Shown here piece after piece: positions 1 to 11,506 of a stretch of 64,000 nucleotides of DNA. Source of the stretch: Plasmodium brasilianum (lineage: Eukaryota; Apicomplexa; Aconoidasida; Haemosporida; Plasmodiidae); the NCBI RefSeq assembly GCF_023973825.1, contig NC_090122.1:1420130-1484129 (forward strand). Reading direction: 5' to 3'. Numbering within the stretch: position 1 is the stretch's first letter; the number at the start of each line of letters is the position of its first letter. The notes under the pieces are model-generated. The model did no database searches and was not told the origin of the DNA. It saw nothing but the letters and a program-made list of their open reading frames with translations. Both the position numbers and the translations under genes were made by a program.

Positions 1-2566
1 TTGAAAAAAAAGCCTTATCTTTCGAAATGAACTCCAGTTCGTTTTCATCTACATCAGTTTCACAGCTGTTTATGTCATGGTTATCATTATGGATACCATT
101 ATAGCCACCACTGCAACCACCATTATTGCTATCATCATTACTGTTCTTTTTACTAATTACCAATTGCGGGAAATCCAAAAGGTTGTCAGCACTTACCAAT
201 TCCTTATCCTTTTCTTTATCATGAGAATCTATTATATGCCTAACGATACGTGTGTCATTATTATTTTCATTTTTGTCCGAACATATATCCATATTCACAT
301 TGGGAAATGTGGGATGTTGTTTCTCTGTGTTTTCTTCTTTGGAATATTTTTTTTCATTTTTCTCATCCTTCATGACATTCTCTTTTTTCTCCTTCTCTTC
401 CATCTCCCCCTTTGCTTTTGCTCCCTCCTCTTTTTCCTGGCCTCCCTTTTCCGTTTTCATCTCAGAAGTAGCTTCCTCCCTCTTACTGCCTTCTCTTTTT
501 CCCTTTAATTCATTTTTATAATCATTTATTATACTGACAATTTTCTTTTTTTTTTCAATAAGTAATTTTAAATCATCTGGAATACTAATAGGTAGGTGTT
601 CAATTTTAAGATTTAAATTATACATTTTAAAAAATTCATTCGTTTCATTAATTAATTTTTTACTTTGATCAATAGCAAAATCTGGGAATTTTAATTTTAA
701 ATTACTGGTATAATTTTTTTCATTTTTCTCATCATTCGTTTGTATTTTGTTTAGGTTATCTTCACATTTCACTTCGTTAGAACTATTTAATATATTATCA
801 TAAATTTCATTTTTGCTTATATCACTTACGATGCACAATTTTTTCTCTTTATTATTCCTCTCTTGTATATAACCCTCATTATGATCGTCAATTTTTTTTT
901 TTATTTTTTTTTTTTCCTCTAAATCATTTGTTGGACTATCTACATTTATACGCGTATCATTAGGATAGACTACAAATTTAATGTGTTTATCTAGATGACC
1001 TTCATTTTTCCAGTTGGCATTTATGTTATCACTTGTATAGGGTTCATCACTGTGTAGATTGCTTCCACCGACCTGGATAACATTATCATCATTATTATTA
1101 CAACCATTCGTGCTGTTACCACCATTCGTGCTGTTACCACCATTCGTGCTATTACCACCATTCGTGTTATTATCACCATTAGTACTGTTCGTACTATTAT
1201 CATTATTTTTATCATCGCCGCAGGTTTTACTATGTTCGTCCAACTCATTCCTTTTCTGCGTTGTATCCCCCGTTTCAGTAACCTCCTTTTCACTAGAATT
1301 GTCCAAACCGTTTTTACTTGAGCTAATTATACCATTACAAATGTAATTACATGTGTCATTTCCACTATCCTTGTTATATTCCTTCAACTCTTCAATATGT
1401 ATTTCTAACAAGCCAACCTCATCACCATTAACTTTATTGCTATGTGCAGTTCTTTCATGAGATAAATCTGTGTTCTGAGTGTTGGAAGCGTAAGGAAGGA
1501 ACTCCTTTTTTCCATTTTTCTCTATTAGACTTTTAAAAATTTCATCAATTCTGTTTACTTTTTTGTCTTTTCCACTATTTTTTGCAAAATTTAAATTGTT
1601 CATTTCGCTTGTTGTAGTACTACTTACTACTTTTGTCTTCTTGGATAAGCTTTTTTTTGTTATAATTTTTGTTTTCTTTTCTTCTCCTCTTGTACTACTA
1701 ATATCATTTTCATCTCTTATGCCTATTTCTACTTCATTCTCTGGTAAACTGTTTTCTACACTTTTCAAACTTGTTCCTTTTACCTTTTTAGCATTATCTG
1801 TAGCTGTAACTGCAACTGTAGTTGTAACTGCAACTGTAGCTATAACTGAATCTGTATCTTTTTTTATGATTTCATTATTAGATTTGTTCTCATCTTCATT
1901 TAAGCTCTTTACATTGAAGTACATCTTATTGCTCGCATCGAATGTTTTGTTTTTCTTTTCCTCCTCATCCTTTTTAAATGATAAAAAAGTGCATATACTA
2001 GGAGTATATGACGTACTCGTAGCAATGCAAGTGGACACGGGTGAAAAAGCACTTAACTCGGTAGCAGTAGCAGTAGCAGCACCAGTAGCAGTTGCTGTGG
2101 TTGCAGTTTCTGTGGTTGCAGTTGTAGTTGTAGTTGTAGTCGTAGTAGTCGCAGCTGCAAAAATCATGGGGTTGCTTTTTTTTGTATCCCTTGCACTCGC
2201 ATGATTTACAATATCGGTGCTCTTCTTTATACTAATAAAGTTATCAATTAAATAAACATTATCTTTATTGTGTAATTTCATTAATCTTCTTTTTTTATTT
2301 ACATTCACATCATTTTCTTTTTGTTCTAAATTTTGGACTTCTTTTTTTTTTTTATTTTCATTTTTTGGGCTACTAATATTTTCCTTATTTATGTCCTTTT
2401 TTTCTGTATTCAAATTGTCCAAATCATTTTTTTCTTTCTCCGTGCCATTAATATAAGTATTATTAATTTTATTTTTATCAGATGAAGATACTTCTTCCTC
2501 TTTATTACTCCCTTTTTTCAAAATCGAAAATACATCTTTTACTTTTTTTGTAAAAAAATTTTCCAT
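1..2566 (-). CDS. Large low-complexity protein, 5' part only (runs off left edge)
   Basis: The minus-strand frame is open from an ATG at 2566-2564 to base 2, 855 codons with no stop; I checked the frame at several points. The N-terminus begins MENFFTKKVKDVFSILKKG; the NFF element loosely recalls N-terminal PCNA-binding motifs, but the usual Gln is absent, so I make no claim. The rest is Lys/Glu/Asn-rich and probably largely disordered. It holds a Thr/Ala run (about 2,060-2,165), a second Thr/Val/Ala block (about 1,795-1,860), an 18-bp repeat coding for Gly-Gly-Asn-Ser-Thr-Asn (about 1,105-1,180) and a long Glu/Lys stretch (about 330-480). No signal peptide, membrane segment or catalytic domain is visible. 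It is divergent from the CDC50 gene across 4.2 kb. The 3' end lies outside the window. Function unknown. Confidence 0.8.
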   Translation of the reverse strand, partial: MENFFTKKVKDVFSILKKGSNKEEEVSSSDKNKINNTYINGTEKEKNDLDNLNTEKKDINKENISSPKNENKKKKEVQNLEQKENDVNVNKKRRLMKLHNKDNVYLIDNFISIKKSTDIVNHASARDTKKSNPMIFAAATTTTTTTTTTATTETATTATATGAATATATELSAFSPVSTCIATSTSYTPSICTFLSFKKDEEEKKNKTFDASNKMYFNVKSLNEDENKSNNEIIKKDTDSVIATVAVTTTVAVTATDNAKKVKGTSLKSVENSLPENEVEIGIRDENDISSTRGEEKKTKIITKKSLSKKTKVVSSTTTSEMNNLNFAKNSGKDKKVNRIDEIFKSLIEKNGKKEFLPYASNTQNTDLSHERTAHSNKVNGDEVGLLEIHIEELKEYNKDSGNDTCNYICNGIISSSKNGLDNSSEKEVTETGDTTQKRNELDEHSKTCGDDKNNDNSTNSTNGDNNTNGGNSTNGGNSTNGGNSTNGCNNNDDNVIQVGGSNLHSDEPYTSDNINANWKNEGHLDKHIKFVVYPNDTRINVDSPTNDLEEKKKIKKKIDDHNEGYIQERNNKEKKLCIVSDISKNEIYDNILNSSNEVKCEDNLNKIQTNDEKNEKNYTSNLKLKFPDFAIDQSKKLINETNEFFKMYNLNLKIEHLPISIPDDLKLLIEKKKKIVSIINDYKNELKGKREGSKREEATSEMKTEKGGQEKEEGAKAKGEMEEKEKKENVMKDEKNEKKYSKEENTEKQHPTFPNVNMDICSDKNENNNDTRIVRHIIDSHDKEKDKELVSADNLLDFPQLVISKKNSNDDSNNGGCSGGYNGIHNDNHDINSCETDVDENELEFISKDKAFFS

Positions 2567-3059
2567 TATTTCTATTTATATGAGCTCTTTTTTTACTGCT
2601 CAGAAGGTTGTCCTTTAACAATACTAGTAAAACGAAACAATAATAAGTTATATGGTAAAGATAGCGTGCATATATATACATGCGTACACACATATATATA
2701 CATATATATGCATATATATGTACATATACATAAACTGATACATATATGTAAATATGTTATTGAGAATAGTGCTCAGTAAAAATTAAATTTTTAACTAATT
2801 GCCTGAATATACACAAGTTACTTCTTATTCTTTCCCTTATTTTTTTGTTTTGCTCACCCAAGAAATAAATATATGCAAGTATGTGTACTTATATCAATGG
2901 CATATATATACAAGTATATGCTTCATTATAAGCATAAACGTAAAAAAAAAAAAAAATATATAAGAAAATTTGCAATCTTTCTTATATCAAGAAAACTTTT
3001 CTTAAAAGGCAGCATACGTGTAAAAAGGAAAGTAAACTGTTAAAATGGGTTAACACAGG

Positions 3060-3540
3060 AGCAAAAGATGGGCAGAAAATAAAAAAATGAAGATATAAAG
3101 AAATGAAGAAAAGAACAAATGAAGAAATAAAGAAATGAAGAAAAGAACAAATGAAGAAAAGAACAAATGCAGAAAAGAACAAATGCAGAAAAGAACAAAT
3201 GCAGAAAAGAACAAATGCAGAAAAGAACAAATGAAGAAATAAAGAAATAAAGAAATGAAGAAATGCTGAAATGCTGAAATGATGAAATGATGAAATGATG
3301 AAATGCTGAAATGCTGAAATGATGAAATGATGAAATGCTGAAATGATGAAATGATGAAATGATGAAAGAAATAAAATAACGAAAAGAAAGAAAAGTAAAT
3401 AATTAAAAAAAGGAAAAGAAAAGAATGAAAAAAGGAAAAGAAAAGAATGAAAAAAAGGAAAAGAAAAGAATGAAAAAAAGGAAAAGAAAAGAATGAAAAA
3501 AAAGAAAAGAAAAGAATGAAAAAAGGAAAAAAACGTATTT
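3060..3540. repeat. Composite purine-rich minisatellite
   Basis: Three adjoining arrays with A/G-rich units on the plus strand. First is a 16-bp unit containing AGAAAAGAACAAAT (about 3,105-3,232). Next is a 9-bp unit GAAATGCTG/GAAATGATG (about 3,250-3,365). Last is a roughly 22-bp unit containing GGAAAAGAAAAGAATG (about 3,405-3,530). Apparent ORFs here are by-products of periodicity. Confidence 0.85.
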
Positions 3541-3734
3541 GTAATTAAAAATTAAAAATACAAAAATGGTTAAAATTTTTTTTACGTTTTTTCTCCTGCA
3601 CTTGCATGTAATTCTATAAAAAATCTAAGCATACATACGTACAAACACATGTGTATAAGCATATAAACACTTGTGAGAGTGCACATAAGCACTTGTAAAT
3701 GGGCGTACTGACATGTACACATAGGAATATACAT

Positions 3735-3893
3735 ACATATTCACATACACATACACATTCACATACTCATACATATTCACATACGCATACATATTCACAT
3801 ACGCATACATATTCACATACGCATACATATTCACATACGAATACACATTCACATACGCATACACATTCACATACACATTCACATACGCATATA
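3735..3893. repeat. 18-bp minisatellite
   Basis: Tandem copies of an 18-bp unit, TTCACATACGCATACATA with point variants. Because 18 is a multiple of three, both strands look open (His-Thr/Ser or Tyr/Val/Asn periodicity), but nothing else suggests coding. Confidence 0.85.
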
Positions 3894-5587
3894 CATACTT
3901 GATACATGCGGCCTGTGTCAAAACAGATGATACTGTTAATATCATTTAAATATGTAAAAATATTTTTAGTCCTTAAAAATATATGTGCATTAAATAAAAA
4001 ATAAAGGAAAAAGTGAAAAAGAATGGCGAAATAAGTGAGGAAACATATTACAAAAAATGACGAAACAAATTACAAAATATAAGAATAATATATTTGATAA
4101 AATTTTACTTCAAGGATGATAAACCCATTTACTGTAGTTCAAGAACCTTATTCTTGTTTCTTTTCATACTTTTTAATTTTTATCAAAAATGCATAGTTGA
4201 AATAGCAGCAAGAGACTTTGCAGAATTTTTATAAATGAATTACTTTTTAAAGCCAATAATGTTTTAATTTCCTTAAAAAGAAAAAAGCTGATTAAAAAAT
4301 AATTCATGCTGTGATAAAATTTGCCTAACTTGATCATACAGCCACGATGTGCTATTATAAATATGTATATATATATATATATATATATGCACTTATATAT
4401 GCATATTCACGTATATACATATATATGTTATCTATATGTGTTTAAGGAATACTACTACTGTAAAGACTTCCGTTTTATCCTGCTAAAAATCAGAATCTTT
4501 TATGGAATAATACAAACTTATCAAAGATTTTTTTTTATTTTTTATGTATACAATTTGGAACCATAGAATTTTATACGGGAAAAGGAAAAAAAAAAAAAAA
4601 TCTTTCTGTATCAAAATGAACATTTAATATATTGTACAAATATAGCTTTTGCATTTGGTACGTTCTACGTTCATATTTTTTTGCATCCCTTTGGTAATTG
4701 TATAGGTATTCATCTCGTTAACTATTACAATAACAAGTACGTTAACAACCACCATAACAGTCAAGTTAAAAATCAAGTTAACAGTCATGTTAACTGTTTA
4801 GCTGAACTTTTGTCACATATGCAAAACGCATTGTGCATAATTAAATTTAAAAAAAAAATATAATGTATTAAAATATTATTTACTTATAATGTTTAAGTTA
4901 AAAAAAAAAAAAAAAAAGTAAAGGAACAATAAATGAAAGGATGTTCTATAAAATGTAAAAATTTAGTTAGCTCTTAGAAGGGTGTATAAGTGCGTGTGTG
5001 TGTGCATACGTACACATACGTGCATACACATGCATATTCTCGTATTTTCCAATTTCTAAATTGCATTTTTGCACACACGCACATTGCTGTGTATATAGAA
5101 ATTGAACAGGGTCGTTTTTCTTTTGTAGTTTCTAAACTCACGTATAGTCGTCTTGAGTACTTCAATTAAACGGTTAATATTATATGAACATGTGCACATC
5201 CCATTTGATGTACATATATATATATATATATATATTTGCATTATAAATGTATACTTGTACGTATTTGAAAATACGGATGATTACATTTCTCTCATACATT
5301 TAGTGTAGTCACTTTATTTTAATATACGTTTGTGCTTCGTTTGTGCTTTGTTTATGTTTATATTTTTTCTCTATTTTATTCTTTACGATCTTATAAAAAT
5401 GACCAAAAAAAAAAAGGGGTCAACATAATAGTAAATATTTTAATGCTGCAGTTGCTACACCTTTGTTAAGTTACACGTAAATTCCGAATTTTGTCATCAA
5501 TTTGCTTTAAAGGAAAAGAGGAAAAGCACATAACAGATTTTAACTTTGGTAGATTAAAATATTTATAAGTGCTAATATGCATATATT

Positions 5588-5590
<3 letters not shown>

Positions 5591-5644
<54 letters not shown>
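5591..5644. repeat. (AT)n microsatellite
   Basis: About 54 bases of uninterrupted AT dinucleotide repeat. Confidence 0.95.
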
Positions 5645-5647
<3 letters not shown>

Positions 5648-6803
5648 AATAAACTTTGAATTGGTCTAATTAAATAAGAAAATTTTCAAATAGAAGAGAA
5701 CTAGGACCAAGGAAATGCATACGATATTGTAAAGAAAAAATACAAAATAAGCAAAAAAACGGAAAGAACGCAAAAGCGAAGGAACAAGATAACGAAGGAA
5801 CAAGATAACGAAGGAACAAGATAACGAAGGAACAAGATTACAAAAGAATAAAAAAATGAAAGAACATAAAAACCGAATGAACAGCTTATTTTCCCTTATC
5901 CCGCATTGCTCGTTTGGACTATCACAGTACGAGAAATTGTAAAAAAAAAAACATTCAGAAGTGCACATAAGTATGATTATAAAAATGCATATTCATATAA
6001 AAATATATATACGATTAAATAGAAAAAAAAAAAAAAATGAAAAATAGGAGAAAAGCAAATTATTAAAATTAGTTTATTATTTTTTTTTCAGATCAAATTA
6101 GTTGTTTATCTTTGCTAGCCAATTATTTCTTAGTTTCTCCTTTCTCGTTTCTTGTTTTTCATTTTTGCAAATTTGTTATAATTTTTCTTTGTTGTATTTC
6201 CCTTTTTTGCGAAAAAAATATTAGTGCATTATTAATTTTTATAAATGGAAAATTTTTAAGTGGAAGAATAAAAAAAAAATAGTACAAGAAAGATAACAAG
6301 GAAAACGAAGCCGTTAAAAAGGTATATGCATGTGTAATTATGCACTTGCGCAATACACGAACAAAATTTTATATTTCAAGCTAGGGGCCTATCCAGCATA
6401 TTCTCCTTAAAAATTAACAACGAAAAAAAAAAAAAAACAATACGTCTGAATATATGGAAAAATGCAATTATTATTGGATAAACATGTTTAAAATTTTTTT
6501 TATGTTTAAATTACATTTTTATTTTGATAAAGCTGATTATGATATAAAAAATTATGATAAAACCGATGATGATGAAACTGACAAATATTGCATAATTTTC
6601 ACTGTCTTTAGCGAGAAATAACGCTTGTACGGGCATATGCGATTTTAAGAAAATTTATACACGCATATGTGAACTTCCATAAATAAACCTATATATACAT
6701 TTTCGTGTGTGCACTCTTATGTTTACTTCCGCATATATATATATACACACTCGTATGTACAATTGGGGTGACGCAAGCAGTTGGCGAAGGAAGGAGGTTT
6801 AAC

Positions 6804-7904
6804 ATGACGAACCCAAAGAAAGAACATAGTGAAATTCCCCCCCAAAAGGGAAAATTATATTACAAAAAAAACTCGAAATATATAAATTTTATTTATAAAT
6901 TTGTACAATGGTATAGAATAGAAAAAGTGGTTGGACCCATATGGGTGCATAAGTATTCTGCAACGATATCATTTTTACTATTTCTCTTTTTTTTTAATTT
7001 AATACTTGGTATTAACATATTGTTATTGAGTTCACGATATACTGAATGTAGAATCCCATATGAATATAAAGATCAGTCTTATACGAAATATACAATAGTT
7101 AAAGTAACACATGAACACTGTAATGGAAATAAACATTTGAAGGTACTTGAAGGGCAAATAAATGTCCATTATGAAATTCATGGTATTCAACAGAATCATA
7201 ATGGGTTTATAACGAGTTTAAAAAAAGAACAATTAAGTGGAAATATATTTTTAAAAAAGGAAGAACTGAATGAATGTTTTCCCTTGATTACATATGAGCA
7301 TGAAGGTGTAAATAAATTATTACATCCGTGTGGTATATTGCAATGGAATGTTTTTACAGACAATTACATGTTTTATGATAGTCAACCTGATGAAGCACCA
7401 TTTCCAAATTCTTTACCATTAAAACAAAAGGTAGAAGACATAACAATAAAATATTTTAGAAAATTTTTTAAAAATCCTAGTCCTATACTTGTTAATTTAT
7501 ATAAAAATAAAGTTTATTTTTGGATGGATGAAGAAATACAATCATATATTTTACAAGAAAATAATGAAACTAATGAAAAACTAGTTGTCTTGCCTCAATC
7601 TTTAAAATATAACAAAGCAGGAAATGCTATTGAAAATAGTCATTTCATAAACTGGATGATACCTTCAGCATTTAATTATGTTAAACGTTTGTATGCAATA
7701 CTTGATGGCCCTTTAACATTTCCTTTTTATATTTACATTGAGAACAATTTTAAAATTAATTATACGAAAATAATTGTTATTTCCAATTCCAATTTTTATC
7801 TTAGTACAACTTTACTAGGAGTTATTTTTATCATAACATCCATTTTAGCTCTTATATTGGCTTTTATGCATCTCATACGAATGAGAAAATATAATTTTAA
7901 ATAG
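6804..7904 (+). CDS. LEM3/CDC50 family protein, P4-ATPase (flippase) beta subunit
   Basis: A 366-aa protein of the CDC50/LEM3 family, the non-catalytic partner that P4-type ATPases need to leave the ER and flip phospholipids. It shows the family layout: short cytosolic N-terminus, transmembrane segment at about residues 53-76, a large lumenal or exoplasmic domain with several Cys, and a second membrane segment at about 333-355 followed by a basic tail. The C-terminal block is typical (HFINWM..., KRLYAIL, then an I.N.. segment and KIIVIS just before the last helix). I start at 6804 because the upstream in-frame extension is microsatellite-like and begins at GTG. It lies just before ama1, where P. 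falciparum has one of its three CDC50 genes (probably CDC50B). The family call is firm; the paralogue call rests on synteny from memory. Confidence 0.87.
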   Translation: MTNPKKEHSEIPPQKGKLYYKKNSKYINFIYKFVQWYRIEKVVGPIWVHKYSATISFLLFLFFFNLILGINILLLSSRYTECRIPYEYKDQSYTKYTIVKVTHEHCNGNKHLKVLEGQINVHYEIHGIQQNHNGFITSLKKEQLSGNIFLKKEELNECFPLITYEHEGVNKLLHPCGILQWNVFTDNYMFYDSQPDEAPFPNSLPLKQKVEDITIKYFRKFFKNPSPILVNLYKNKVYFWMDEEIQSYILQENNETNEKLVVLPQSLKYNKAGNAIENSHFINWMIPSAFNYVKRLYAILDGPLTFPFYIYIENNFKINYTKIIVISNSNFYLSTTLLGVIFIITSILALILAFMHLIRMRKYNFK

Positions 7905-8159
7905 GTGTATTATAACCTCCTTTCCATTTTTCACCGTTGGCAGTTTCTAATGGCACGTATGAAACTGTTAGCTAATTTGAGTAATACATTAGTCCATCCG
8001 AAGAAGCGGTACCTCCAACTGACCGTTCACTCCAATTATTAATACAAAGACGTTTTCGCTGGTCCATTTTGGAAAAAAAATATTTACATGTACCAAGGTG
8101 TGCACTTTATAATGACTGGAATTTTCTCCCACCCAGTTTTTCCTTTTATTGCTTTGTTT

Positions 8160-8335
8160 TTGTATATTTTATGTATTTTGCTTATTTTGTTTATTTTTCA
8201 TATTTTGCATACTTTGCGTATTTTGCATATTTTGCGTATTTTGCGTATATTGCATATTTTTCATATTTTTCATATTTTGCAAATTTTGCATATTTTGTAC
8301 ATTTTATACATTTTGTGCATTTTGTCCTTTTCTCT
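8160..8335. repeat. 9-bp minisatellite
   Basis: Tandem 9-bp units of the TATTTTGCA / TATTTTGCG / CATATTTTT type. All plus-strand frames stay open, giving Phe/Ala/Tyr or Ile/Leu/His-rich pseudo-ORFs. Confidence 0.85.
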
Positions 8336-8376
8336 GTGAACATTCTTATCATTAGCTATTAACCGTTAATTATTTT

Positions 8377-8508
8377 TCCTTTTTTCTCCCATTTTTCTCC
8401 CATTTTTCTCCCATTTTTCTCCCATTTTTCTCCCATTTTTGTCCCTTTTTTGTCCCTTTTTTGTCCCTTTTTTGTCCCTTTTTTGTCCCTTTTTTGTCCC
8501 TTTTTTTC
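8377..8508. repeat. Two adjoining 11-bp minisatellites
   Basis: Six or so copies of CTCCCATTTTT change abruptly to several copies of GTCCCTTTTTT. Both units are 11 bp, so one array has probably mutated into a second variant that then expanded. Confidence 0.85.
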
Positions 8509-9798
8509 TGTAATGTTGGAATAAAGATTTGATGTCCCTTCTAAATAATATCAATTTAAAATATATTTTTCAAAAAATCGAAATTTTTTTTTTTTTTTTT
8601 TTTTTAAAGTACACACATGTGTATGTATGGCCTTAAATATTTATGAACACAACAATTTACAAATGTAGCTAGCTCATCAGTAATTTTGTGTTTCCATGAG
8701 AATTTTTTCATCTTTTTCGAATTTTTAAAATATAGTTATGAGGTACACTGTACTTAACAGAAAAATGTATATGCATTTATGCGCGTATATATATGTGTTT
8801 GCGTGTTCGTATGCTTTTGTTTTTGCTCACTTGCGTATGTATACGTGCGTCTTTTCTTATTTGAAAAACTGTGTAGTAGCAAAATGTGTAGTAACAAAAA
8901 AAAAAAGTTGTTACAATTTGACTACAGTTCTGCTCGAACATTTTTCCCCTTTATCACATTTGATAGTACCTTTTTTTTGTTATTTGATTTTTTGTTAATA
9001 AAAAAAATTGATGTTATTTTATTAACCCGTAAAATAAATTACAAGATATTAGATCACTACTTGCATAAAGAGGAAAATAAATTCAGAGGGAAACAAAAGG
9101 ACAATGTAAAACGCGAAATGGGAGAAAAAAAAGAGAACGTGGAAACATGACTTAACTAATTTAACACTCTAAAAGGTGAATACTTGTTTTTTCTTTTTTT
9201 CCCCATTTAAAGAACATACATTTTTTTTTTTTTTTTTTTAATTTGTAATATATGTTTTATATCCCAAACATGCAAGTTGCATAATGGGTCTATAAAAATG
9301 TTATATAGGCTTATTACTTTTTTTGAATAATTTCACAAATTGAAAAAAAAATAATAAATTAGTCCTTCAACAAAACTAAGATTTCAAATATGTAAGAAAG
9401 AGTTTGTTTCACTTAATTTTTTCCTTTTTAATAAAAAAACTATTCGGTATCTTAAAATATATAAGAAAAGGGAAAAAAAAAAAAAAAAAAAAGATTTAAC
9501 ATAAAATAATTTTAACAAAAATTATGCTTTTTCTTATCTTTTTTTTTCTTATTCTTTTTCTTTCCATTTGCATGTGCTATCAAAATAAGCACTATAAAAA
9601 AATGGTGTAGCTTTATTCAGATCCATTTTATAGAGAAAGAGAAAAAATATAGGCACAGTAAAATATTTTAAAATATGGTTAGCAAAAAAAAAAAAAGGGG
9701 TGTAAGAATTATGCTCATGTTTATATATGTTCTGCCGTTGTACAGAGGGATTAAAAAATATGCCTTTATATTTAACCTAACGTAATATATGTATGTAC

Positions 9799-9801
<3 letters not shown>

Positions 9802-9855
<54 letters not shown>
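9802..9855. repeat. (AT)n microsatellite
   Basis: Long AT dinucleotide run in the ama1 upstream region. Confidence 0.9.
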
Positions 9856-9856
<1 letters not shown>

Positions 9857-11242
9857 TGAACTTTCACTTTTATATTGCATGTGGTCACTTCCTATGCTAT
9901 ACTTATGTACACATATTTGAAATAGTGTAAATTTTATGTGTAAAATAGTATTAATTTTTTGGTATTAAATTATAATTTTGAAATAAAAAAGCTTAAATTA
10001 TTACTTTTTCATTCTTGAAAAAAAAAAGGTACATAACATAAAAAAAAGTAACATATTTTAACAATACTGTTATAAAAAAAAAAAAAAAAGAAAAAAAAAT
10101 TTATAAGACGTTATACTTCAACTTGCTCTTTTTAAAATTTTCCATTTTAGTATATATACACATATGCACATGTACAAATGTACACATGTACATATATACC
10201 TGTTAATATCTACTTATTTGTTTATTTCATTATTTCATAATTACATTATTTCTTTTTTTCGATTTTTTTTTTTTTCTTTTCTTGATCATATATATTTGTT
10301 ACCAAACAAATAATTAAATTCAATGGTTCTTGTGCCTTTTAATTTTTTTTCCTTTTACTTTTTTATTGTTGAGTGATTTAGCTCCAGTTCTAGCATGCAA
10401 CTGTTGTAAAATAAAAAATAGAACCAGTTCGATTTGTTTTGTTGCTGTATTTGTTACTTTTGTTGTTGCTCTTGTTGTTACTCTTGTTGTTACTCTAGTT
10501 GTTACTCTTTCTGTTTGTGTTCTGCTTTTCTTTTCTTTTTTCTTATTCCACGTTAATTTTTTTTTTTTTTTTTTTTGTGTATTATCCACAAAATAATATA
10601 AAAATTAATTGTTTTTTTCTTATTGTCCATTTTTTTATTCGTTTTTTTTCTTTTTTTTGTTTTTTACTTGAACTTTTTTAAATGAGAAATTTAATGGAAA
10701 AAAAAAAAAAAAATTTAAGCAAAAAACTTGCTTTGTAACTCAAAAATTTAATTAAGTTCTTTATTTTTATTTTTGTTTTTTTATTTTTTTTGTTTTTTCT
10801 GCTTTTCTTTTTTTTTTTTATTTGTTTTCTTTGTTGTGTTTCTTCTTTTGGAGAATCTCTTATTTGAATTAAGAAAATATAAAAGCAGTTAAAGTAGATC
10901 TATTTATTTTTAATGCACAAGATAAAAAACTTTAAGTGCAAAAAAAGAGAAACAGAAAGAGAAAAAAAAAAGAAAAAATCATAGTTACACATTGCCATTT
11001 GAATTATAAGATATATGTGTAGTATATTTATAAAAGTATAATTTTCCATAAAGTAGATTATTTGTGTAACACATGTGTACTTAATAAAAAAAAAAGGAGG
11101 AAAATTAAAAATATTTAATTTAATTTATTTAACTTATTTCACCTATATATCTCATTTGTCATATATAACTTATTTTACTCGTTAAATTTGCTTAATTTGT
11201 CAAATTTTTTTAATTTTATTTAATTTTATTTAATTTTATTTA

Positions 11243-11275
<33 letters not shown>

Positions 11276-11506
11276 ATAACCATAGAATTGGAGTGGGTTT
11301 TATACAATTTTTTTAGGAGTTTATCATAAGTGTACATGTGGATATATTTATAAGCACTTCTATGTATATGTATATATAGATGTGCATAATACATGTATAC
11401 ATAAGTACATCATAATTATTTTATAGCTATATGGTAGCTGCTTTCCCAAATTAATGCGTTAAATTAAAAGTACATAATTTTTTCAGTTATATTTATTTTA
11501 AGCAAA

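Larger units (their letters stand above)
2567..6803. other. Intergenic region between two divergent genes
   Basis: This 4.2-kb A+T-rich stretch has no convincing gene. It holds poly(A)/poly(T) runs, AT-dinucleotide tracts and several minisatellites (listed separately). Four GTTAAC hexamers fall between about 4,717 and 4,795. A 17-bp unit containing GGAACAAGATAACGA repeats at about 5,780-5,835. Promoters for both flanking genes must lie here, but I recognise no specific element. Confidence 0.7.
7905..11506. other. Intergenic region between CDC50 and ama1
   Basis: About 3.6 kb of A+T-rich DNA with many homopolymer runs. The first 180 bases are less A+T-rich and are probably 3' UTR of the CDC50 gene. 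The remainder must include the ama1 promoter and 5' UTR. A 12-bp GTTGTTACTCTT repeat lies at about 10,460-10,510. No gene is supported. Confidence 0.7.

Noticed and set aside
5875..5943. Short ORF MNSLFSLIPHCSFGLSQYEK plus Leu
   Set aside because: It is only 21 codons, between repeats, with no splice partner or conservation evidence.
8069..8362. Plus-strand Phe-Ala-Tyr-rich ORFs in three frames
   Set aside because: They are generated by a 9-bp minisatellite; no start context or conserved domain.
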